Shown: piece after piece, positions 1 through 6,944 of the stretch | Position numbering within the stretch: the stretch's first letter is position 1 | Layout: each line of letters opens with the position of its first letter | The notes under the pieces: model-generated | What the model saw: only the letters and a program-made list of their open reading frames with translations | What the model was told of the DNA's origin: nothing | Database searches by the model: none | NCBI GenBank assembly: GCA_038317095.1 | Contig: JBBQBB010000088.1 | Coordinates: 1-8,764, forward strand | Direction of reading: 5' to 3' | Source of the DNA: JAGXTF01 sp038317095 | Lineage (GTDB): Bacteria; Bacteroidota; Bacteroidia; NS11-12g; UBA955 | DNA length: 8,764 nt | Made by a program: the position numbers and the translations under genes

Positions 1-1
1 T

Positions 2-187
2 GGTCCCGATAAAAACACCGTGGTAAAGCACAGTATTTTTGTAAAGGTATGTGTTTGCCAGCCTTTCAAATTAAACCGCAACGGCAAGCGCAACTATTTT
101 ACCCACGCAGTAGTTATGAACATTGCCCGCACTGGTTTTGAACAACACATACATGGCGCGGCCTACGATGTATTATGGCAAGACTAA
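2..187 (+). CDS. C-terminal end of an unrecognised protein (5' end outside window)
   Basis: From base 2 to a TAA at 185-187 there is a continuous open frame of 61 codons, while the other two forward frames are interrupted within the first 25 bases. The peptide is fairly basic and includes a VCVCQP stretch near residues 16-21; it ends in DVLWQD. I recognise no domain in it. It shares its last 13 nt with the start of the next gene in a different frame (ATG at 175), an arrangement typical of translational coupling, so the two are probably co-transcribed. The start lies upstream of the window. The reading rests only on the open frame and this overlap; no function can be assigned. Confidence 0.45.
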   Translation, partial: GPDKNTVVKHSIFVKVCVCQPFKLNRNGKRNYFTHAVVMNIARTGFEQHIHGAAYDVLWQD

Positions 188-1182
188 TTGTAATTGTGGT
201 GCTTTTAGTAGCATCAAGCTTTGGGTTAAATGCCCAAAACCTGGTGTTAAACCCCAGTTTTGAGCAAATAGATACCTGCTACAGGGATGCTTTTGGCGGA
301 GACCATTATATAGCGAAAAATTGGACCGACCCTGATGACTATTCATCTGATTTTTTTCATCCATGTGCCCCGAATTATTTTTTTGGTTCGGTACCTGCCA
401 ATGCTTACGGTTTTCAATATCCCCGCACTGGTTTAAGCTATGCAGGGTTTGTATTTGGTTTAGATTTAGACCCCAATATTCAGATAAAAGCCAGTGCAGA
501 ATACATTCAGGGTCAGTTAAAAAAGCCCTTGCAACCCGGGCATAAATACAAGCTGCGGTTTTATTACAGCTTGGCGCGCGACAATGTGTGCTGGACCAAC
601 AGTGTCACCAATAACCTGGGCGTTACTTTTACAGATACTTTTACCAATACACCCTACTATTTTAGTAGTACTTCTTTGCCTAAACCCACCTTATTGTACA
701 GCAATTTTTTAGATTCTGATGATGTATACTGGCATCCAATGGAATTTACATTTACCGCCACACAAACAGCCAATTATTTTATTGTAGGTTTTATGGATAC
801 GGCTACCATGAAGTTTCATAAGCTGAATGATTGTAATAACAAAGTAAAAGCATTATACCTGTATGTAGATGATTTTAGCTTGGTAGATTTAACCAATCCG
901 CAAGCAGAAATACCGGAATTTGGCAATGTATTTACCCCAAACAATGATGGGAAAAATGATACCTATTTAACCTATTGGGAGGTGGACCCACCAGAAATTT
1001 TTCATTTACGCATTTACAACCGCTGGGGCGAAAAATTGTTTGACACCCAAGATCCGCTTTATGGTTGGGATGGCACCACAAATGGCAGTGTTTGTCCGGA
1101 AGGAACCTATTTTGCCCTTATTGAATATGCTACAATAGATGGGGAAAAGAGGGTTACTACTCCTGTTATGTTACTGAGATGA
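175..1182 (+). CDS. Secreted protein with type B T9SS C-terminal sorting domain (gliding-motility-associated CTD)
   Basis: The 335-residue protein starts with a signal peptide (about residues 1-20, hydrophobic core followed by LNAQ), giving Sec export to the periplasm. Just after it comes NLVLNPSFE, the opening motif of a beta-sandwich module common in Bacteroidota surface proteins and OmpA-family proteins; this module appears to occupy about residues 22-240. The last 90 residues form the type B sorting domain: NVFTPNNDGKND at about 251-262, then RIYNRWGEKLF, a GWDGT motif, and PEGTYFALIEY near the end. In this family the domain directs cargo through the type IX secretion system to the cell surface or medium. 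The body domain is a likely adhesive or carbohydrate-binding module, but no catalytic motif is visible, so the exact function is unknown. It overlaps the preceding reading frame by 13 nt and converges on yebC. Confidence 0.9.
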   Translation: MARLIVIVVLLVASSFGLNAQNLVLNPSFEQIDTCYRDAFGGDHYIAKNWTDPDDYSSDFFHPCAPNYFFGSVPANAYGFQYPRTGLSYAGFVFGLDLDPNIQIKASAEYIQGQLKKPLQPGHKYKLRFYYSLARDNVCWTNSVTNNLGVTFTDTFTNTPYYFSSTSLPKPTLLYSNFLDSDDVYWHPMEFTFTATQTANYFIVGFMDTATMKFHKLNDCNNKVKALYLYVDDFSLVDLTNPQAEIPEFGNVFTPNNDGKNDTYLTYWEVDPPEIFHLRIYNRWGEKLFDTQDPLYGWDGTTNGSVCPEGTYFALIEYATIDGEKRVTTPVMLLR

Positions 1183-1266
1183 GGAGACCCTAAATAACAA
1201 CGAAAACCGATTCTGACAAGATCTATCCTAACAAGGGTAAATTTTTTACATAATTAGTGGTTTTGC

Positions 1267-1983
1267 TTATCTCAAATTGGTATAAACCGTTTGTACATCT
1301 TCGTCACCTTCCAGCCTATCTACCAAATCCATTACTTCTTTAGCTTGCTCGGCATCCAAATCTACCCAAGTGGTGGGTATGTATTGCAAAGATGTATTGG
1401 CCACTTCTATAGCCATATCCTCTAACGCCTTTTGCATATTTCCAAAATCGGAGAAACTGGTGTAAACATAAACATCGTCATCGTCTATGGCCATATCTTC
1501 AAAACCAAAATCTATAAGTTCAAATTCGAATTCATCCAAATCTCGGCCAGCCAGTTTTGCTTTCTCAATTTTAAAAACCCCTTTTCTGTTAAACACAAAA
1601 TCCAGCGATCCGGTTTTTCCCATGGCACCTTTTCCTTTGTTAAAATGGCTGCGTACATTGGCCACAGTGCGGGTATTGTTATCGGTGGCAGTTTCTACCA
1701 AAACCGCCACCCCGTGCAAGGCGTAGCCTTCGTATTTAATCTCTTCATAGCCCGCGCTGTCCTTATCCCCGGCTCTTTTGATAGCCGCGTCAATTCTATC
1801 CTTGGGCATATTTACGCTTTTGGCATTTCTAATGGCCATGCGCAAGCTGGGGTTGTAATCTGGATTCGGCCCACTCAGCTTTACCGCAATTACAATTTCT
1901 TTGCCTATGCGGGTAAATTGTTTCGCCATGCGGTCGAAACGGGCAAACATGGTATATTTTCTTTTTTCAAATACGCGTCCCAT
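1267..1983 (-). CDS. yebC: YebC/PmpR family protein
   Basis: The 238-residue product matches the YebC/TACO1 family over its whole length, which is usual for the family (about 235-250 aa). The N-terminus MGRVFEKRK with a following FTRIGKEI helix, then GPNPDYNPSLRMAIRNAK and NMPKDRIDAAIKRA (about residues 40-70), are hallmark segments; the central EGYALHGVAV and the later KGAMGKTGSLDFVF blocks also fit. Members have been described as DNA-binding transcriptional regulators and, more recently, as translation factors that help ribosomes through difficult nascent-chain sequences; the sequence alone does not decide between these. The ATG at 1981-1983 is chosen because the conserved MGR start of Bacteroidota homologues coincides with it. 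It is transcribed in the same direction as the sulfur operon, 70 nt downstream of it, but has no obvious functional link to it. Confidence 0.95.
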   Translation of the reverse strand: MGRVFEKRKYTMFARFDRMAKQFTRIGKEIVIAVKLSGPNPDYNPSLRMAIRNAKSVNMPKDRIDAAIKRAGDKDSAGYEEIKYEGYALHGVAVLVETATDNNTRTVANVRSHFNKGKGAMGKTGSLDFVFNRKGVFKIEKAKLAGRDLDEFEFELIDFGFEDMAIDDDDVYVYTSFSDFGNMQKALEDMAIEVANTSLQYIPTTWVDLDAEQAKEVMDLVDRLEGDEDVQTVYTNLR

Positions 1984-1990
1984 AAAGCTG

Positions 1991-2019
1991 CGAAATTAAT
2001 GGGAAAAGTTCTCTTTCAA
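1991..2019 (-). promoter_or_regulatory. Candidate Bacteroidota-type promoter of yebC
   Basis: On the minus strand TTG (2017-2019) is followed after 18 nt by TAATTTCG (1991-1998), one mismatch from the Bacteroidota sigma-A element TAnnTTTG, with near-normal spacing. It ends only 7 nt before the yebC ATG, so transcription from it would give an almost leaderless mRNA. This is a weak, motif-only call. Confidence 0.25.
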
Positions 2020-2053
2020 GGAACAAACTTGTATTGCGTACGACACTGTATAT

Positions 2054-2554
2054 TCAGTGGGGTAATTTATCTCTAAATTTTCCATATACCCAGGTGCCTG
2101 CAATTGCGCTTAAAAGCGTAACTAAAATCACTGAAAAGCCAACTCCTATTTGTGCATAAAGGGGACCCGGTCAGGCTCCCGTAAGAGCCCATCCTATTCC
2201 AGATAGAAGTCCACCATATATATTCCCTTTAGAAAATTTTTTGTTATCTAAATGAATTGGTTCATGGTAAATTGTTTTAATGTTAAATTTCTTGATTGTG
2301 AAAATGGAAATTGCAGCTACGAAAACTGCTGTGCCAATGACGCCATACATGTGAAAAGAGGTGAATTGAAACATTTCTTGAATTCTAAACCAACTCACTA
2401 TTTCTGCTTTAATAAAAGTAATTCCAAAAAGGACACCTACAATCGCATATTTAAAATTGTAATACCAGGGATGAACCAAATTAGATTCATTTGTGCATTG
2501 TGCGTCTTGGTGACGGATATTGAACTCATCCATTTCTTTTTTAATTTCTTGCAT
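2054..2554 (-). pseudogene. YeeE/YedE (TsuA-type) thiosulfate transporter, second half; in-frame TGA at the conserved Cys
   Basis: The reading frame opens with ATG at 2552-2554 and runs 127 codons to a TGA at 2171-2173. It then stays open in the same frame for 38 more codons to a TGA at 2054-2056. Before the internal stop the protein has membrane segments (FKYAIVGVLFGITFIKAE, a second around residues 70-87) and the signature KAEIVSWFRIQEMF; directly around the stop it reads GWALTGA-stop-PGPLYAQIG. The family motif is TGACPGP, so the TGA sits exactly at the conserved cysteine, one of the residues thought to relay thiosulfate in TsuA-like transporters. The tail after the stop is a normal last helix (VGFSVILVTLLSAIAGTWVYGKF). 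The intact product would be 166 aa. The gene lies 9 nt downstream of the first half. I call it a pseudogene because the partner gene is also broken; selenocysteine readthrough is a less likely alternative. Confidence 0.85.
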
Positions 2555-2563
2555 ATTATTTAA

Positions 2564-3122
2564 TTACAACAGAAAAAATAGTACAATAAAATTGGCAGAA
2601 ACAATTCCACCAATCATAAAACAAAGGGTCGCCACCAAGCTAGGCCATTGCAAATTTGCAAGGCCCATAATTGAATGCCCACTAGTGCAGCCGCCAGCAT
2701 ACCGGGTGCCAAAACCTGCCAAAAAGCCGCCTATAACCATAAACACAAATCACTTCGTGGTAATTAAATTCGCCCAACTAAAAATTTCAGCAGGCATTAA
2801 CTTAGCATGGTCTTGAATACCCCAGGTAGCAAGCTTCGCTTGGGTTAATTCCGCAATCTTTACAGGCTCAGGGTCTGTTAACAAAATACCTGCGATAAAT
2901 CCACCCAAAGTAACGCCAGCGACAAAAAACAAATTCCACTTTTCCTTTTTCCAATCATAGTTAAAATAAGCAAGTTGTGCAGGAATACAAGCCGCACAGA
3001 TATGCCTTAAACTTGAAGATATACCAAATTTTTTTGCCTAATAACAACAAGGCAGGTACTTTGAGGCCTATCAAAATGCCTGCAACAGACCAGTGTCAGG
3101 GTGATTTTATAATTTCAAGCAT
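2564..3122 (-). pseudogene. YeeE/YedE (TsuA-type) thiosulfate transporter, first half; two TGA stops plus a frameshift
   Basis: An ATG at 3120-3122, 7 nt after the previous gene, starts MLEIIKSP, then meets TGA at 3096-3098 where homologues have Trp (SPWHW). The frame continues as HWSVAGILIGLKVPALLLLG to an A7 tract (3029-3035), where it must shift (+1 or -2) to resume as FGISSSLRHICAACIPAQL and LFFVAGVTLGGFIAGILL. A second TGA at 2750-2752 replaces the residue before FVFMVIGGF, usually Gly. The rest, FLAGFGTRYAGGCTSGHSIMG and a final helix, runs to TAA at 2564-2566. The RHICAAC and GGCTSGH cysteine motifs identify the thiosulfate-uptake family; in Bacteroidota the transporter is commonly split into two adjacent half genes like this. 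An unusual Lys in GLKVPA (homologues usually have Thr) suggests relaxed selection. With three disabling lesions no full-length protein can be made by normal decoding. Confidence 0.88.
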
Positions 3123-3129
3123 CTGTTCC

Positions 3130-4545
3130 TTATTTACTTAAGGTCGATGCACAAACAAAATCTGTTGTGGGCACATTGGTCTTAGAAATGGCTGCGAAGC
3201 CACCTTCTACTTCCGTAAAATTTTCGAATCCACGGGATTTCAAAATGGATGCTGCAATCATGCTGCGGTATCCGCCTTGGCAATGGATATAAAAATGTTT
3301 GTCCTTAGGAAATTCAGCAATTTGTTCGTTGATAAAATCCAATGGCAATGTGTCGGCTTTATCTACATGTTCTGCAGAAAATTCGCCAGGTTTGCGTACA
3401 TCAATCACCCATGGTTTTTCATTTTTATATCGGTTTGCAAATTCTTCTGGAGAAATTCTGTCCACCTTATCCATTTCTTTGCCCGCATTTTGCCAAGCTT
3501 GAAAACTACCCTTTAAAAAACCAACCACTTGGTCGTATCCCACGCGCGACAATCGGGTAATCACCTCTTCTTCCCTTCCTTCATCGGCTATTAGTAAAAT
3601 CGGTTGTTTTATGTCTGGGATTAGCGCACCGACCCAAGGAGCAAATTGTCCATCGATGCCTATGTTGATGCTATTGGGTATGAATCCACGGTGAAATTCA
3701 GATGCATTTCTTGTATCCAACATCAAGGCCCCAGTTTCGTTCGCTGCTGCTTCAAACCCTTCTGCATTCAAGGCTTGCATTCCACGTTTCATAACGGTTT
3801 CGTGGCTTTCGTAGCCCATTTTATTTAAGGCAACATTGGCAGGAAAGTATGCAGGTGGTGGCAATAAACCATCGGTTACTTCGGTCACAAATTCAGCTTC
3901 GGTCATATCACTTCGCAGTGCATAGTTCAATTTTTTCTGCTCGCCAATGGTACTTACGGTTTCTTTGCTCATGTTCTTGCCACATGCACTGCCTGCACCG
4001 TGGGCAGGATATACCGTTACGGCATCCTCCAAGGTCATCAACTTGGTGCGCAGTGAATGGTACAAAGTTGCAGCCAACTGCTCTTGGGTCATGGTAGCGG
4101 CTTTTTGCGCCAAATCTGGCCGACCCACATCTCCAATAAACATTGTATCCCCTGTAAAAACCGCTTCGTTTTTCCCAAACTCGTTTTTCAACAAAAAACA
4201 AGTGCTTTCCATGGTATGCCCCGGGGTATGCAAAACTGTAAATGTCAACTTCCCTAGCGGAAATATTTCCCCATCTAACGCAATATGCGATTCGAATGCT
4301 GGGTTGGCCAATGGGCCGTAAATTATTTTTGCACCTGTTGCTTTTGCCAAGTCGATATGGCCACTTACAAAATCTGCATGAAAATGGGTTTCAAAAATGT
4401 ATTTAATTTTTACACCATCTTTGGCTGCGCGGTCTAAATAGGGTTTTATTTCTCTCAGTGGATCTACAATGGCAGCTTCGCCATTGCTTGTGACGTAATA
4501 GGCGCCTTGTGCAAGGCAGCCTGTATAGATTTGTTCGATATGCAT
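3130..4545 (-). CDS. CstB-like persulfide dioxygenase / sulfurtransferase (MBL fold + pseudo-rhodanese + rhodanese)
   Basis: The 471-residue cytoplasmic protein has three domains. Residues 1-250 are a metallo-beta-lactamase fold of the ETHE1 type, with the metal-site motif THFHAD (H54, H56, D58), TPGH (H110), TGDT (D133) and PAHG (H182). Residues about 265-355 are a rhodanese fold whose active-site loop reads ADEGREEE and lacks the catalytic cysteine. Residues about 365-460 are a second rhodanese with HCQGGYRS, where C422 is the expected persulfide-carrying cysteine. This order matches Staphylococcus aureus CstB, which oxidises low-molecular-weight persulfides and yields thiosulfate. It lies 7 nt downstream of the outer-membrane gene and 7 nt upstream of the broken YeeE/YedE pair, and the whole reading frame is undamaged. 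The substrate in this organism is inferred from the family. No transmembrane segment or signal peptide is visible. Confidence 0.9.
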   Translation of the reverse strand: MHIEQIYTGCLAQGAYYVTSNGEAAIVDPLREIKPYLDRAAKDGVKIKYIFETHFHADFVSGHIDLAKATGAKIIYGPLANPAFESHIALDGEIFPLGKLTFTVLHTPGHTMESTCFLLKNEFGKNEAVFTGDTMFIGDVGRPDLAQKAATMTQEQLAATLYHSLRTKLMTLEDAVTVYPAHGAGSACGKNMSKETVSTIGEQKKLNYALRSDMTEAEFVTEVTDGLLPPPAYFPANVALNKMGYESHETVMKRGMQALNAEGFEAAANETGALMLDTRNASEFHRGFIPNSINIGIDGQFAPWVGALIPDIKQPILLIADEGREEEVITRLSRVGYDQVVGFLKGSFQAWQNAGKEMDKVDRISPEEFANRYKNEKPWVIDVRKPGEFSAEHVDKADTLPLDFINEQIAEFPKDKHFYIHCQGGYRSMIAASILKSRGFENFTEVEGGFAAISKTNVPTTDFVCASTLSK

Positions 4546-4552
4546 TGTGTTT

Positions 4553-5983
4553 TTATTTATAGGGCAATAGGTAATTCACTACAAAGTTAAGTTGAAAAAG
4601 ATTAACACGGTTGTATTCAAATTTAGGCAGAAGAGATCCTTTGTTGGCATGCCCTTTATACACCAACAAGCTAGATATTTCTAATCCTTTCCACGCTTTT
4701 TTAAAAGCGTAAGTTCCAGCCACATTTATTTGAAAATAAGAAGGCTGCGAATATTTATTCCATATGCTTTCCTTTTGGTTTGGAAATACGCCCAAGGATT
4801 GATTTTGAAAATATCCGGCTACCAAAGAAAACTTTACATTTCCATTGGCCAACTTGCTTTGCATCCCTGCTGTAAGTGCCATAGAATTTCCAGTACCCTC
4901 CATTCTTTCGCGCGGCATAAAAGTATAAAATGGTTCCCTGCCCCATTCTCTGGGAAATAAAAATCGACCGTTTCCCAGCACCCTAGTTGCATTTAAATTG
5001 CATACCATTTTTTTAAATTTATATTCAATTCTGCCACTAAAAACCATATTGTTTTTTTGGTCGAAATACGCTTTGGTTGGATTAACATTTCCGCCATTTC
5101 CAAGCACATCTTGACGTGTAGTTTGCAAACCACATTTCCAATTTTTAATTCTATATTCAATTTGAAGAAACACTGTATTAAAAATAGGGTCAATAAAATA
5201 ATTCCACAATTCAATGTCCAAATTTTTTCTTTTATACCCAACTTCGCCAATATAAATTGCGGCAGAATGTACATTTCCAAAGTAATTGGATTTATGCAAA
5301 GGCGAATACATACCCGAAAAACCAGAAGGATAAAGACCGATGCTGGAAGAAACATTGTACCACTGGGTTGTGCTTCTTGGCATTACTTTTCCCAACATCC
5401 CCAGTTTCGTTGCAAAATATTTGCCCCATTTGGCTTCTTGCCATATTCCTTGTACCAACGTGCCGCGCATTCTGCCATCTTGCGGATTGATGAAAGGAGT
5501 ATTAATTAAAAAGCGACCGACTAACAATTTAAACTTGTGTAAATTGTACATATCCCAATAAACAAACAATTCTTCAGGCCTTAGTAAATATCTTTGGGTG
5601 GGTTTGGTAATATCGTACAAGCCCAATTCATAACGATTTTGTTGACCTGTTGCTGTATCAGGCTTATGCAATGGGGAAGAAACCACCTCTGCAATGGCAA
5701 AACCATTTACCCCAAATCCAAAACCTTTATAGGGTGCAGACACATACCCCAAACCAGCGCCCGCAGCCAAGGAATAATCATCTTTCAATAGGGAATTATT
5801 GTAGCGGGTGGACATATAAAACAAGCGCGATTGCAGAATAGGAACACCTGCCTTAATCCAATTTTTTAAAGATCCATAATTTTCACTTTTATAAAATGAA
5901 TCAGGCAAAATAGAATGGGTTTGCCCAGCCAAATTTAAACCAAAAAAAGTGACAATAAACAGGATAAATACTCTTAAATTCAT
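4553..5983 (-). CDS. Outer-membrane beta-barrel porin, OprD-like
   Basis: The 476-residue protein begins with a clear signal peptide (MNLRVFILFIVTFFGLNLAGQ, cleavage near residue 20). The mature part consists of alternating amphipathic strands rich in Tyr, Phe, Trp and Gly, such as the RLFYMSTRYNNSL and AAGAGLGYVSAPYKGFGFGV segments, which resemble the start of OprD-type specific porins. No TonB box or plug domain is present, so diffusion is more likely than energised uptake. Its ATG overlaps the stop of the dihaem cytochrome gene (ATGA at 5980-5983), implying translational coupling, and the CstB-like gene follows after 7 nt. From this position I infer a channel for sulfur oxyanions such as thiosulfate or tetrathionate. 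Assignment to the OprD family rests on overall look and size and is moderately sure; membership of the outer-membrane barrels in general is more certain. Confidence 0.75.
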   Translation of the reverse strand: MNLRVFILFIVTFFGLNLAGQTHSILPDSFYKSENYGSLKNWIKAGVPILQSRLFYMSTRYNNSLLKDDYSLAAGAGLGYVSAPYKGFGFGVNGFAIAEVVSSPLHKPDTATGQQNRYELGLYDITKPTQRYLLRPEELFVYWDMYNLHKFKLLVGRFLINTPFINPQDGRMRGTLVQGIWQEAKWGKYFATKLGMLGKVMPRSTTQWYNVSSSIGLYPSGFSGMYSPLHKSNYFGNVHSAAIYIGEVGYKRKNLDIELWNYFIDPIFNTVFLQIEYRIKNWKCGLQTTRQDVLGNGGNVNPTKAYFDQKNNMVFSGRIEYKFKKMVCNLNATRVLGNGRFLFPREWGREPFYTFMPRERMEGTGNSMALTAGMQSKLANGNVKFSLVAGYFQNQSLGVFPNQKESIWNKYSQPSYFQINVAGTYAFKKAWKGLEISSLLVYKGHANKGSLLPKFEYNRVNLFQLNFVVNYLLPYK

Positions 5984-6936
5984 TTGTTTCTATTATAAAA
6001 ATCAGCCACAGCCTTAAATGGTCCAAATTTATGTTGAATTTCGGTAAAATCATCCTTGAACGGTCCAAAAGGGTGATCCACAGGTTTTTTGGAAATATCA
6101 GGCCAATCTTTGGAAATATCCATCATTGGCCGTGTCTTGGAAACCAAAAAAGCTGCCAAATCCCAAGCCTCTTCGTCTGATAATAGCGGTTTTTCAAAAC
6201 TTGCCCCAAATGGCATGTTGTATTTTAAAAATCCTGCCATATTAGAAAGGCGAAACAAGCCAGCACCATAGTTGAAGCTTGATAAACCCCAAACAGGCGG
6301 ATAGGTAAATTCGGCATCGTTTAAAACCCCTTCTCCATTATTGCCATGACAAGAAAAACATTTAACTTGGTAGATTGTCTCTCCAGTTTTTGCATTCGCA
6401 GCGCGGTCTAAGTATTTGAGCTTTGCGATGCCAAAATATTTGGGAATTGCACTTTTTGGAACCTCATTTCCTACTGACAAAACGTACACTTCCAAAGCAC
6501 GCATTTCTATGCTATTGGTATCAATTGGTTGGCCGTTCAAACTCCTTTCAAAACAATCGTTTATTCTTTTTTTTACATTTTCTATTGTTCCACTTCTTGC
6601 CCTGTATTTTGGATATGTAGAGGCAACTGCAAAGAAATTGTTTCCATATTCTTTTGTTCCACCTTGTAAGTGGCAATTCTGGCAATTCATACCGTTGTTT
6701 ATTTTGGCAATTTGCCCATTCGGTCCGAAATAAACTGCGGTATGTTCCACCAATTTTTTGCCATAATTTCGCAATGAATCTTTTGAAATTTGCAATTCTT
6801 TTCTATCCTTTTTAATGGCTTCAAAAGGCCAAAAGTAATTGCCAGTAAATCCGCGGGGTATCAATATTCCAAGCAAAGCAACCCCAACAACAGACATAAT
6901 CAAAAGGGTGGCATTATTTATTTTTTGGAAATTCAA
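5980..6936 (-). CDS. tsdA: TsdA-like dihaem thiosulfate dehydrogenase (tetrathionate-forming), membrane-anchored
   Basis: Starting from TTG at 6934-6936 the product is 318 aa. One membrane helix (about residues 9-27) anchors a periplasmic domain with two haem c sites: CQNCH (85-89) and CFSCH (193-197). Between them, KYRAR and INDCFERSLNG are TsdA hallmarks; the Cys in INDC (128), 39 residues after the first haem His, corresponds to the unusual cysteine axial ligand of haem 1 in TsdA. Met241 in YNMPFG is a likely ligand of haem 2. TsdA couples two thiosulfates to tetrathionate, and some relatives mainly run in reverse. The frame is open up to 7104, but that extension lies inside the permease gene and its residues look unlike protein. 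TTG gives an 8-nt gap after the permease stop and a complete anchor; the first internal ATG (6895-6897) would cut into the helix. The stop overlaps the next start as ATGA. Confidence 0.85.
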   Translation of the reverse strand: MNFQKINNATLLIMSVVGVALLGILIPRGFTGNYFWPFEAIKKDRKELQISKDSLRNYGKKLVEHTAVYFGPNGQIAKINNGMNCQNCHLQGGTKEYGNNFFAVASTYPKYRARSGTIENVKKRINDCFERSLNGQPIDTNSIEMRALEVYVLSVGNEVPKSAIPKYFGIAKLKYLDRAANAKTGETIYQVKCFSCHGNNGEGVLNDAEFTYPPVWGLSSFNYGAGLFRLSNMAGFLKYNMPFGASFEKPLLSDEEAWDLAAFLVSKTRPMMDISKDWPDISKKPVDHPFGPFKDDFTEIQHKFGPFKAVADFYNRNK

Positions 6937-6944
6937 ATCAAGAA

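Noticed and set aside
1183..1266. Bidirectional terminator between the two convergent genes
   Set aside because: ACCCT and AGGGT could pair, but the loop would be about 40 nt and no compact hairpin is seen.
2044..2059. Inverted repeat CACTG-6 nt-CAGTG as the operon terminator
   Set aside because: The stem is only 5 bp, overlaps the last stop codon of the transporter remnant and has no U tract after it on the minus strand.
1432..2076. Plus-strand 214-codon open frame opposite yebC
   Set aside because: It is the antisense shadow of the well-supported yebC, with no recognisable domain.
2171..2173. Selenoprotein as the main explanation for the broken transporter
   Set aside because: Only one of the three TGAs is at a Cys codon, the partner gene also has a frameshift, and no clear SECIS hairpin is visible; kept only as a testable finding.
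2054..3122. Three small separate proteins (2171-2554, 2564-2746, 2750-2932) as real genes
   Set aside because: They are pieces of two longer YeeE/YedE half genes; homology continues across the stops and the frameshift, and the pieces start in the middle of membrane segments.
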